A stretch of 64,000 bases of DNA from Archangium gephyra (GTDB taxonomy: Bacteria > Myxococcota > Myxococcia > Myxococcales > Myxococcaceae): NCBI GenBank assembly GCA_003243425.1, contig QFQP01000025.1, positions 1-64,000 of the forward strand, given 5' to 3'. Shown piece after piece: positions 12,110 through 19,664 of the stretch. Below the pieces are notes generated by a model. It was not told where the DNA came from. It searched no databases and worked only from the letters and a program-made list of their open reading frames with translations. Positions within the stretch are counted from its first letter, which is position 1. Each line of letters opens with the position of its first letter. The position numbers were made by a program, and so were the translations under genes.

Positions 12110-12673
12110 ATGTTCAAGCCAGGCGACAAGGCGGTCTACCCGGGGCACGGTGTTGGTGAGGTTGTTGGCATCGAGCACACGGAGGTCGCCGGTCAGCGGC
12201 AGTCCTTCTACGTGCTGAAGATGCTCGAGAAGAACGGTGGGCGGTTCCTGATCCCCATCAACAAGATCGGCCAGGTCGGTCTCCGCGAAATCATCTCCGA
12301 AGACGATGTGCGTCAGGTGTACGCCATCCTCAAGGAGAAGGACATCTCGGTCGACTCCACGACGTGGAACCGTCGGTACCGCGAGTACATGGAGAAGATC
12401 AAAACCGGCTCCGTGTTCGAAATCGCCGAAGTGCTGCGCGACCTGTACCTGCTCAAGGGCGACAAGGACCTCTCCTTCGGCGAGCGCAAGATGCTCGACA
12501 CGGCGCGTTCGCTGCTCATCAAGGAGCTCGCGTTCGCCAAGGGCGTCACCGAGCTCGACATCGAGGCGGACCTGAAGAAGATCTTCAACATCCCGGAGAA
12601 CCCTCCGAAGATGTCGGAGATCACCGAGAAGCCCGAAAAGAAGAAGAAGGAAGAGCCCAAGAAGGCTGAGTAA
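12110..12673 (+). CDS. cdnL: CdnL/CarD-family transcription regulator with charged C-terminal tail
   Basis: 187 residues from the ATG at 12110 (AAGG five bases upstream), giving MFKPGDKAVYPGHGVGEV, the usual family start; in-frame ATGs at 12044 and 12071 would only add non-conserved residues. Residues 1-65 are the RNA-polymerase-interacting Tudor-like domain, followed by a helical DNA-binding domain with the conserved stretches ILKEKDISVDSTTWNRRYRE and KGDKDLSFGERKMLDTARSL. CdnL binds the RNAP beta subunit and stabilises open complexes at sigma-A promoters, including rRNA promoters; in Myxococcus it is essential. After KKIFNI, where the family normally ends, there is an extra tail of about 27 residues rich in Lys, Glu and Pro. 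It is probably cotranscribed with the gene 10 bases downstream. Confidence 0.93.
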   Translation: MFKPGDKAVYPGHGVGEVVGIEHTEVAGQRQSFYVLKMLEKNGGRFLIPINKIGQVGLREIISEDDVRQVYAILKEKDISVDSTTWNRRYREYMEKIKTGSVFEIAEVLRDLYLLKGDKDLSFGERKMLDTARSLLIKELAFAKGVTELDIEADLKKIFNIPENPPKMSEITEKPEKKKKEEPKKAE

Positions 12674-12683
12674 TCAGCCGGTC

Positions 12684-13313
12684 GTGAGCTCTCCGGAAGA
12701 ACGCGACGAACGCGACGCGTACATCGCAAAGCTCGAGGCCGAGCTGAACAAACGGCCTCGGGTCGGCGTACTGCCGCCGGTCGCAGCAATAGGTCTCATC
12801 GCGTCGCTCGCGCTCGCGTTCACGATGCGCGACGACGTTTCGTACTTCTTCTCGTCGCGCGAGCCGATCGAGCTCGGCGCCGAGGGCGACTACCACTTCG
12901 AGCGCGCGGCCCCCAATCGCTACGCCCAGTTGCACGGCGTGCCGACGGCGAAGGGCTGGTACGTCGAAGAGGCCGACGGTGCGTTCGTGGTGGTGGGGGT
13001 CAACGACACGCCCGTCGCCGTGCGCCGCGTGACCTTCGAAGACGAGAACAAGCGCTTGTCGGACGGAAAACGCCCGCAGCCCCGTCAGAACCCGTTCTTC
13101 GCGCGCGGCCGTCTGCTGAACCGCGAGCAGGCCGAGAAGTACGAAGAAGCCCTGCGCGAGTACGAGACGTGGAGCGGGGGCAGGGTGCAGTGGCTGCTGC
13201 TGGCCGAGACACCGCCGGGCAAAGACCTGAAGACCGTCGGCATGTTCTCGGGGCTGCTGCTGTTCGCGCTCGTGAATCTGTGGCTTCTGAAGCGTGGCCT
13301 GACGCGACGCTGA
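12684..13313 (+). CDS. Two-helix membrane protein of unknown function
   Basis: 209 residues from a GTG at 12684, 10 bases after cdnL. After a charged N-terminus (EERDERDAYIAKLEAELNK) there is a transmembrane segment at about 29-47, then about 130 residues of soluble domain, then a second helix at about 184-202 (MFSGLLLFALVNLWLL) with a basic tail. The middle domain would lie in the periplasm if the termini are cytoplasmic. No family recognised. Strong codon bias supports a real gene, and the spacing suggests one transcript with cdnL. Confidence 0.7.
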   Translation: MSSPEERDERDAYIAKLEAELNKRPRVGVLPPVAAIGLIASLALAFTMRDDVSYFFSSREPIELGAEGDYHFERAAPNRYAQLHGVPTAKGWYVEEADGAFVVVGVNDTPVAVRRVTFEDENKRLSDGKRPQPRQNPFFARGRLLNREQAEKYEEALREYETWSGGRVQWLLLAETPPGKDLKTVGMFSGLLLFALVNLWLLKRGLTRR

Positions 13314-13319
13314 AGAAAG

Positions 13320-13353
13320 CGGGCCGGGCCGACTCGAGGTCAGCACCGGCCCG
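13320..13353. terminator. Possible terminator hairpin between convergent genes
   Basis: An eight-base perfect inverted repeat, CGGGCCGG and CCGGCCCG, with an 18-base loop, sits just after the stop of the membrane-protein gene (13313) and before the stop of the convergent FHA gene (13378). It could serve both strands. There is no T-tract on either side, so the call is tentative. Confidence 0.35.
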
Positions 13354-13377
13354 AAGCACTTCAGGTCGTCCTTGTTC

Positions 13378-14985
13378 TCAGTCGCCGAACGCGTCGTCGA
13401 TGGAGCTCGCCTTGCTGGCCGGCTTCTTCGCCGGAGCCGCGGGCTTCTCGTCAACGTCGTCAGCAGCGGCGGGCTGCAGCTTCGCGAGCTGTGCCTTGGC
13501 GCGTGCGTTGTTCGGGTCATGCTTGAGCGCGCCCTGGAACGCAGTCTTCGCCTTCTCGGTGTCGCCGTTGGCGACGAACTGCATGCCGACCAGCACGTAG
13601 AGGTTGGCGAGCTGACGCCGAATCTCTGCGCCGTACTTGCCCCAGCCGCTCGACAGCCCTTCGTCGAGCGCCAGCGCCTTCTGGAAGTTCGCGATGGCCG
13701 CGTTGCCGTTGTTCGACATCATCGCGTCCTGCGCGGCGTCGTACGACGCGATGAAGCGCGAGAGCTTGTCGCTCAGGTCCTTGTCGCCGGCCTTCTTGGC
13801 GAGCTCCAGCGAAGCCTCGGCGTTGCCCTTCTCGTAGGGCGCGAGGATCTGCGCGCGCTTGTTGGCGCCACCGCTCCTGGGCGTCTCTTCCTCTTCTTCG
13901 TCGTCTTCAGCGGCGGCCTTCGACGCCGCGGCGACCGTCTTCTTCGCAGCGACGGGGCGGGGCGTCGCAGCAGCGACGATCGGCGCCTTCACGACCGTCG
14001 GCGCCTTCGGCTGTTCCTTGACGCTCACGTCGTCTGCGGTGACTTCTTCGTCGGTCGTCTTCGTGGCCGCGGCCACCGGCGCCTTGTCGGCCTGTTCGGC
14101 CATCTTGCGCTTGATGGCTTCGTCGATGAGGCGCTGCTTGTCGTCAGCCGACGTCGCAGCGGTCGGAGCCGTCGCCACGGTGGTGGGCGTCGCTTCGGCC
14201 TTGCCGCTGCTCATGGTCTTCACGAGCGCGAAGGCGAGCACGGCCGCGAGGCTGAAGCCCACCGCGCCCGCGAACACGGCGATCTTGAGCGCGGTGCTGC
14301 TGGGCGCCTTCTGCTGGGGTCCCGAAGGTCTTGCGACGACCGCGGTGCTCACGCGCGCTTTGCGATCGATCTTCTCTGCCTTCTCCACCAGCGCCGACTG
14401 CGGCATCGGCAGCGATGAAGCGCTCTGCGAAGTCGACTGCGGCGCGCCGAGCTTCTCGCCCTTGGCCAGCGGCCCACGCAGGCGGAGCAGCGCGTTGCCC
14501 AGCGCGATCGAATCGCCGGGCTTCACCTCGACCTCCGTCGCGATGCGCTGCTTGTTGACGAAGGTGCCGTTTTGCGAGCCCAGGTCCTTCACGAAGAACT
14601 GCTCGCCCTGCCGCTTGAGCTGCGTGTGACGGCGCGAGATCGACGGGTGCTGCAGCCGGAGATCGCTGACCGACGCGCGACCGACGACCACCGTACCCTG
14701 CTTGACCTCGAGCAGCTGACCGGCACCCGGGCCGCGCTCCACGTAGAGGAACGCCGGCTTGTATTCGGTTCCTGAAACTCCGTACTCGGCCTGCATTTCC
14801 TGATCTGCCTCGGTATCGAAAATGGACGTGGGGATGTGTTCTTCGATCTTCTTCACCGCGCGACGGGCGCCGGTACCGGACGACGGCAACTGTGCCACTC
14901 GCTGCGGCCGTGGATCATCCGCCTGGAGGATCTGCTCGTCCGTCACAGGCTCCCGATCACTGGGGCGCTTCGGGTTGGGCGGCAT
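13378..14985 (-). CDS. FHA-domain membrane protein with C-terminal TPR-like repeats
   Basis: 535 residues from the ATG at 14985, which has AAGGAG seven bases upstream; the longer frame to 15042 lacks a site. Residues about 77-172 are a forkhead-associated domain with all core motifs: VGR (101-103), SISRRH (115-120) and GSQNGTFVN (136-144). Such domains bind phosphothreonine peptides. A membrane helix follows near 245-265 (KIAVFAGAVGFSLAAVLAFALV), then an Ala/Thr/Lys-rich linker, then TPR-like helices (about 395-510, with LANLYVLVGMQFVANGD). The FHA domain is therefore cytoplasmic and the repeats periplasmic, a layout suited to carry a kinase signal across the inner membrane. It is divergent from cysS. 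Confidence 0.88.
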   Translation of the reverse strand: MPPNPKRPSDREPVTDEQILQADDPRPQRVAQLPSSGTGARRAVKKIEEHIPTSIFDTEADQEMQAEYGVSGTEYKPAFLYVERGPGAGQLLEVKQGTVVVGRASVSDLRLQHPSISRRHTQLKRQGEQFFVKDLGSQNGTFVNKQRIATEVEVKPGDSIALGNALLRLRGPLAKGEKLGAPQSTSQSASSLPMPQSALVEKAEKIDRKARVSTAVVARPSGPQQKAPSSTALKIAVFAGAVGFSLAAVLAFALVKTMSSGKAEATPTTVATAPTAATSADDKQRLIDEAIKRKMAEQADKAPVAAATKTTDEEVTADDVSVKEQPKAPTVVKAPIVAAATPRPVAAKKTVAAASKAAAEDDEEEEETPRSGGANKRAQILAPYEKGNAEASLELAKKAGDKDLSDKLSRFIASYDAAQDAMMSNNGNAAIANFQKALALDEGLSSGWGKYGAEIRRQLANLYVLVGMQFVANGDTEKAKTAFQGALKHDPNNARAKAQLAKLQPAAADDVDEKPAAPAKKPASKASSIDDAFGD

Positions 14986-15032
14986 GTGGGACTCCTTTTC
15001 AAGGCGGCTGAAAGTGACGAAGTATCGCACAT

Positions 15033-15062
15033 CTGACACCAATGGTTGCCTGTGGGTAAAGT
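15033..15062 (+). promoter_or_regulatory. Possible sigma-70-type promoter of cysS
   Basis: CTGACA at 15033-15038 (five of six matches to the -35 consensus) and TAAAGT at 15057-15062 (four of six to -10) are 18 bases apart in the 87-base gap between the FHA gene and cysS. The expected start of transcription, near 15069, would leave almost no leader before the ATG at 15073. Confidence 0.35.
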
Positions 15063-15072
15063 GCCCGCGCCC

Positions 15073-16542
15073 ATGAGTGCCCCAGAGATTCGCGTCTTCA
15101 ACACGATGCAGCAGGACAAGGTTCCTCTGCGCCCCCTAACCCCCGGAAAACTCGGGGTCTATGTCTGCGGTCCGACGGTCTACAGCTACATCCACATCGG
15201 CAACGCGCGCACCTTCACGTCGTTCGACACCATCGTCCGCTACCTCCGGTTTCGCGGCTTCGATGTGAAGTACGTTCGCAATTTCACCGACGTCGACGAC
15301 AAGATCATCAAGGCGGCTCACGAGACGGGTGAAGACCCGATTCAGCTGGCCGATCGCTTCGTCAAAGAGTTCGAGCGCGACGTGGGCCAGCTCCGGCTGC
15401 TCAAGCCCGACGTGTCGCCCAGGGTCAGCGAAACCATTCCGGAAATCGTCGCGCTCATCGAAAAGCTGGTGAGCCGCGGCGTGGCCTACGAATCGAAAGG
15501 CGACGTGTACTTCGAGGTGCGCAAGTACGACGGGTACCTCAAGCTCTCGAAGCGCAAGCTCGACGACCTGATGACCGGTGGCGGCGAGCGCGAGATCGTT
15601 CACGAAGATCAAAAGCGCGACCCGATGGACTTTGCGCTGTGGAAGGCCGCCAAGCCCGGTGAGCCGTCGTGGCCGTCACCGTGGGGTGCCGGTCGCCCCG
15701 GCTGGCACATCGAGTGCTCGGCGATGTCGGCGAAGTACCTGGGTGAGTCGTTCGATCTGCACGGTGGCGGCCTCGACCTGATCTTCCCGCATCACGAAAA
15801 CGAGATCGCCCAGTCGGAAGCAGCGAGCGGAAAGACGATGTGCGAGTGCTGGATGCACGGCGGCTTCCTCGATCTCGAAGGCGCGAAGATGTCGAAGTCG
15901 CTCGGCAACGTGGTGCGTTTGCGCGACGCGCTCCAGCAGGTCGACGCCGAAGGTCTGCGCTACTTCTTCTTGTCGACGCACTATCGGCAGGCGCTCGCGT
16001 TCGGTGAGAAGGCGCTGCACGACGCCGAAGCGCGCGTCGAGTACTTCTACGAGACGCTCAAGAAGGTCGACGAACGCGTGACCGGGAAGGACTTCGGCAC
16101 CGGCCCGCTGCACGTCGATCCCGCGAAGTACCTCGGCGAGTTCGATCAGGCGATGAGTGACGACTTCAACTTCCCCGGAGCCCTGGGGGCCTTGTCGGGG
16201 TTGTTCGCCGAGATGAACCTGCTCACCGACAAGCCGCCGGTGAAAGACAAGGCGCTGGTCGGCCGCACGCTCGTCGCGTTGCGCGACGTCGCCACGAAGA
16301 TCGCGAGCGCGCTCGGGTTGTTCGAGTCGGTTCCGTCCGAGTGGTTGCTCGGCCGTCGCGATCGTCAGGTGAAATCGAAGGGCCTCGACGCCGCCAGGAT
16401 CGAAGAGATGATCAAGGCGCGTAACGATGCGCGCGCCGCGAAGAACTTCGCCGAGTCGGATCGCATTCGTGCCGAAGCCAAAGCCATGGGCGTGGAGATC
16501 ATGGACTCTCCCGCAGGCACGACGTGGAAGGTCGCGAGCTGA
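15073..16542 (+). CDS. cysS: Cysteine--tRNA ligase
   Basis: 489 residues, full family length. It charges tRNA-Cys in the cytoplasm. The class I signatures are intact: HIGN at 41-44 and KMSKS at 272-276. The zinc site is visible in YVCGPTVY (Cys32), HIECSAMS and FPHHENEIAQSE. The C-terminal anticodon-binding helices include the family-typical IEEMIKARNDARAAKNFAESDRIR-like region, split here only for citation (IEEMIKARNDARAAKNF then AESDRIRAEAKAMG). The start at 15073 (MSAPEIRVFN) fits the family better than the ATG at 15046, which would add nine residues. No frameshift or missing residue seen. Confidence 0.97.
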   Translation: MSAPEIRVFNTMQQDKVPLRPLTPGKLGVYVCGPTVYSYIHIGNARTFTSFDTIVRYLRFRGFDVKYVRNFTDVDDKIIKAAHETGEDPIQLADRFVKEFERDVGQLRLLKPDVSPRVSETIPEIVALIEKLVSRGVAYESKGDVYFEVRKYDGYLKLSKRKLDDLMTGGGEREIVHEDQKRDPMDFALWKAAKPGEPSWPSPWGAGRPGWHIECSAMSAKYLGESFDLHGGGLDLIFPHHENEIAQSEAASGKTMCECWMHGGFLDLEGAKMSKSLGNVVRLRDALQQVDAEGLRYFFLSTHYRQALAFGEKALHDAEARVEYFYETLKKVDERVTGKDFGTGPLHVDPAKYLGEFDQAMSDDFNFPGALGALSGLFAEMNLLTDKPPVKDKALVGRTLVALRDVATKIASALGLFESVPSEWLLGRRDRQVKSKGLDAARIEEMIKARNDARAAKNFAESDRIRAEAKAMGVEIMDSPAGTTWKVAS

Positions 16543-16581
16543 ACTCTCGACCGTCACTTCGCGGCGACGGCAGGCGACGGC

Positions 16582-17961
16582 TCAACGCACCACGAAGAGC
16601 CCGCGGAGCTCTTCGCTGTGACTGGTGGGCGCGCCCTTGCGCATGCCGGTGATGCGCCACTGGTAGAAGCCGCCCGTGGGCAGCGAGGGCCCTGCATAGG
16701 TCTCGCTGCTCGCGTTGCCGTCGGCGATGGGGTGTGTCCACACGAGGTTGCCCAGGCCATCGAACACCGTGAGCACGTACGCATCGGCGTTCGGGTACTT
16801 CTTCCACCTGAAGGTCGGCGTCGCGCTCGTCTCGTCGATGCCGGTGTGGCCGGGGCTCTCGAGCTCGACGGCGCTGGTGACCTTGAACGCCGGGCTCGTC
16901 GCACCAGAGAGCTGACCATTGCTCACGGTGAGCTGCTGAAGACCGGTGCCCGAGATGCCGGGATCGGGATCGCGCACGTTGCCGTCATTTTCGAACGCCG
17001 CGAGCACCACGTACCGCCCGTCGGGAATTCCGCTGATGGTCCACGCGCCGGTGACGTTGGGCGAGGCGCCACCTTCGGGTGCACGCAGGCCCGGCGGCAC
17101 TTCACCGCGGCCGAGCGCCTCGATGAACGTGCTCTCGAGCGCGAGCACCACCGACGTGCCATCGCCATTCGCGCCCGCGACCAACTGCACCGAGCCGCTC
17201 AACGCTGGCGTCGGCACCGACGACCTTGTGATCGTCACGTCAGCGAGGTCTGCACTGCCGACTGACACGTCGACCGGCACGTAGTTCGAACCGCGCGCAT
17301 ACGCGGAAGCACGCCACGCGCCCGCGGGCACGTTGAAGAACGTGAAGGTTCCGTCGGGCGCGGCGAGCGTGGTGCGGCCGCCGGCGCCCTCGAGCGCGAT
17401 CAAGGTCGCGGGTTGCGGAGCTCCCAACTCGATCTTGCCGCTCACCGTCGCCAGATCGCGCACGCTCGGCTCGACCGGGCTCAAGAACACGTCGGTCTGC
17501 GCCGATTCGACGACCCATGGCTGGTCCTCCGTGGCTCGAGATGCGCTGGCGATCGAGACCGGCAGCGACACGCGCGCGCCAGACGGAAACGCCACGTAGT
17601 TGCGTGCCTGCGCGCGCAGCATCACCGAGTGGCCGACGATGGTGCCCGCTTCGTCGGAGCGCGTGGTCGGCACGCGGAACTCGTAGGCCCCGTCGCTGCC
17701 GCTCGTGAACGGAGCCGACACGGGCGCACCGTCGGCGTTGGTCGCGAGCACCTGGGCGTTGGCAATGGCGGCGCCGCTACCGAGCTCGATCACGCGACCA
17801 CGCAGCACCACGGGTTGGAAGCAGAGCGGCTTGTCGCGGCCACTCACGCGTTCACACGTCAGGTCAGCGGGACACGTCGAGGGATCGTCGACCACGCATT
17901 CCTTCGGTCCACACGCGGAGGTCATGACGAGAACGAAACCGGCAAGCAGAGCGTTGCGCAT
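16582..17961 (-). CDS. Putative lipoprotein with carboxypeptidase-regulatory-like repeats
   Basis: 459 residues from the ATG at 17961, which starts a lipoprotein signal, MRNALLAGFVLVMTSACGP (Cys17). A Cys-rich segment follows (CVVDDPSTCPADLTCERVS). Then come three or four beta-sandwich repeats of the carboxypeptidase regulatory type, with the typical pattern of a xGxV strand, an 'A-N-A-Q-V' turn and 'DGxYxFxVP' (for example SDGAYEFRVP, PDGTFTFFNVPAGAW, ISGIPDGRYVVLAAF). The C-terminal 90 residues look like a fibronectin-type domain (TPTFRWKKYPNADAYVLTVFD). Such proteins are usually binding or structural rather than enzymes. It is divergent from the M28 peptidase, 75 bases away. Confidence 0.75.
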   Translation of the reverse strand: MRNALLAGFVLVMTSACGPKECVVDDPSTCPADLTCERVSGRDKPLCFQPVVLRGRVIELGSGAAIANAQVLATNADGAPVSAPFTSGSDGAYEFRVPTTRSDEAGTIVGHSVMLRAQARNYVAFPSGARVSLPVSIASASRATEDQPWVVESAQTDVFLSPVEPSVRDLATVSGKIELGAPQPATLIALEGAGGRTTLAAPDGTFTFFNVPAGAWRASAYARGSNYVPVDVSVGSADLADVTITRSSVPTPALSGSVQLVAGANGDGTSVVLALESTFIEALGRGEVPPGLRAPEGGASPNVTGAWTISGIPDGRYVVLAAFENDGNVRDPDPGISGTGLQQLTVSNGQLSGATSPAFKVTSAVELESPGHTGIDETSATPTFRWKKYPNADAYVLTVFDGLGNLVWTHPIADGNASSETYAGPSLPTGGFYQWRITGMRKGAPTSHSEELRGLFVVR

Positions 17962-18036
17962 GCCGGTGCTGTGACGGTGCACGTCCGGCAGCAGGCAACG
18001 CTGGCGTCGGCGTGTACCAGTCGGTAACTGCTCCAC

Positions 18037-19617
18037 ATGCTCGCGCTGTGTCTCCTGTCACTCGCCGCCGCGCCGATCTCCGGCTCTGAACTGCGCGCCC
18101 ACACCCGCTTTCTGGCCTCCGATCTCCTCGAAGGCCGACTGCCCGCGAGCAACGGCGATCGGCTCGCCCAGCAGTACATCGCCGCGCAGTTCGAGTCGTT
18201 CGGGCTTGCCACGTCGCTGCAGTCTTTCGAGCTCGTGGGCGTCGAAGGTCACCCCGAGACGATGACCTTCAAGACGCCAAAGACCTCGCTCGCGCTCCCG
18301 TACCGCGAGGACTTCATCGCCGTCTCCGGGCACCAGGACAAGGTCGCGTCACTCGAGAACGCCGAGCTGGTGTTCGTGGGCTACGGAATCACGGCGCCGG
18401 AGTTCAAGTGGGACGACTTCAAGGGCCTCGACGTGAAGGGGAAGGTCCTGGTCGTGATGAACAACGACCCGGAAGACGACCCGGCCATCTTCGGTGGCCG
18501 CGCGCGGCTCTGGTACGGCCGGTGGGACTACAAGTACGAGCACGCGCGAAAGCTCGGCGCCGCGGGCGTGCTCATCATTCACACCACGCCGTCGGCTGGT
18601 TACCCGTGGCAGGTGGTGCAGACGAGCTGGGCCGGTGAGCAGTTCGATCTCCCGACGACCGGTGGCCCGGCGCTGCAGGTCAAAGGCTGGCTGAGCGAGA
18701 ACGCGGCGCGCAAGGTGTTCGCGCTCGGAGGCAAGAGCCTCGACGCGCTGCGAACGAAAGCCCAGACGCGGAAGTTCACGCCGGTGCCGCTCGGCATCAC
18801 CGTGTCGACGCGCTTCGAGAACGTGGTCGCGAAGAAGCAGACCGCGAACGTGCTCGGCTTTCTCGAAGGCACCGACCCGAAGTTGAAGAGCGAACTCGTG
18901 GTCTACACCGCGCACCACGATCATCTCGGCAAGGGCCTGAGCGACGCCGCGGGAACAGACGTCATCTACAACGGCGCGGTCGACAACGCCTCGGGCGTGG
19001 CCGCGCTCATCTCGATCGCGCGCGTGCTCAGTCAGCAACCGCTCAAGCGGAGCGTTCTCTTCGCCGCCGTCGCCGCGGAAGAGCAGGGGCTCCTCGGTTC
19101 GCAGTACCTCGTCGAGCACCCGCCGGTTCCTGTGGGGCGCATGGCGGCGAACATCAACATCGACGGCCTGAACGTGTGGGGCCGAACGCGCGACGTCAGC
19201 GTCATCGGCCTGGGCAAGTCGTCACTCGATGTGCGCATCACCGAGCTCGCGAAGAAGCAGAACCGTACGGTTCGCGCAGACGCGTTGTCGGACCGCGGGT
19301 TCTTCTACCGGAGCGACCAGTTCAACTTCGCCAGGCAGGGTGTCCCGGCTGCGTATTTTTCGAGCGGTCACGACTTCATCGGCCGGCCCGAAGGGTGGGG
19401 GGAGCAGCAGCGCGTGAAATGGGAAGCCGAGCACTACCACCAGCCTTCTGATGAGGTGACGCCCCAGTGGGACATGGCGGGCGCGGTGGAAGACGTGCAG
19501 CTGTTCCTTCAGTTGGGTCAGGCCGTCGGTGACGCGCCGGCGATGCCGACGTGGACGAAGGGTGACGAGTTCGAGGGCACACGTCTCGAAGCTCTCAAAG
19601 CGGTGGGTGCGCCGTGA
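18037..19617 (+). CDS. Exported M28-family zinc aminopeptidase with PA insert
   Basis: 526 residues with a short signal peptide (MLALCLLSLAAAPISG). A protease-associated-type domain lies at about 105-230 (LVFVGYGITAPEFKWDDF, VKGKVLVVMNNDPED, AAGVLIIHTTPSAG). The M28 catalytic core begins near 285: YTAHHDHLG (His and Asp ligands), AVDNASGVAAL (bridging Asp), AAEEQGLLGS (catalytic Glu pair), NINIDGLN (Asp ligand) and HYHQPSDE (last His). All five zinc-ligand positions are present, so it should be an active aminopeptidase in the periplasm or outside the cell. It ends 47 bases before uvrB; a functional link to repair is not implied. Confidence 0.92.
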   Translation: MLALCLLSLAAAPISGSELRAHTRFLASDLLEGRLPASNGDRLAQQYIAAQFESFGLATSLQSFELVGVEGHPETMTFKTPKTSLALPYREDFIAVSGHQDKVASLENAELVFVGYGITAPEFKWDDFKGLDVKGKVLVVMNNDPEDDPAIFGGRARLWYGRWDYKYEHARKLGAAGVLIIHTTPSAGYPWQVVQTSWAGEQFDLPTTGGPALQVKGWLSENAARKVFALGGKSLDALRTKAQTRKFTPVPLGITVSTRFENVVAKKQTANVLGFLEGTDPKLKSELVVYTAHHDHLGKGLSDAAGTDVIYNGAVDNASGVAALISIARVLSQQPLKRSVLFAAVAAEEQGLLGSQYLVEHPPVPVGRMAANINIDGLNVWGRTRDVSVIGLGKSSLDVRITELAKKQNRTVRADALSDRGFFYRSDQFNFARQGVPAAYFSSGHDFIGRPEGWGEQQRVKWEAEHYHQPSDEVTPQWDMAGAVEDVQLFLQLGQAVGDAPAMPTWTKGDEFEGTRLEALKAVGAP

Positions 19618-19664
19618 GACTCCTGACAGCCGGCTGTCATCGGGCGGGTTAGAAAGGCCGCCCC

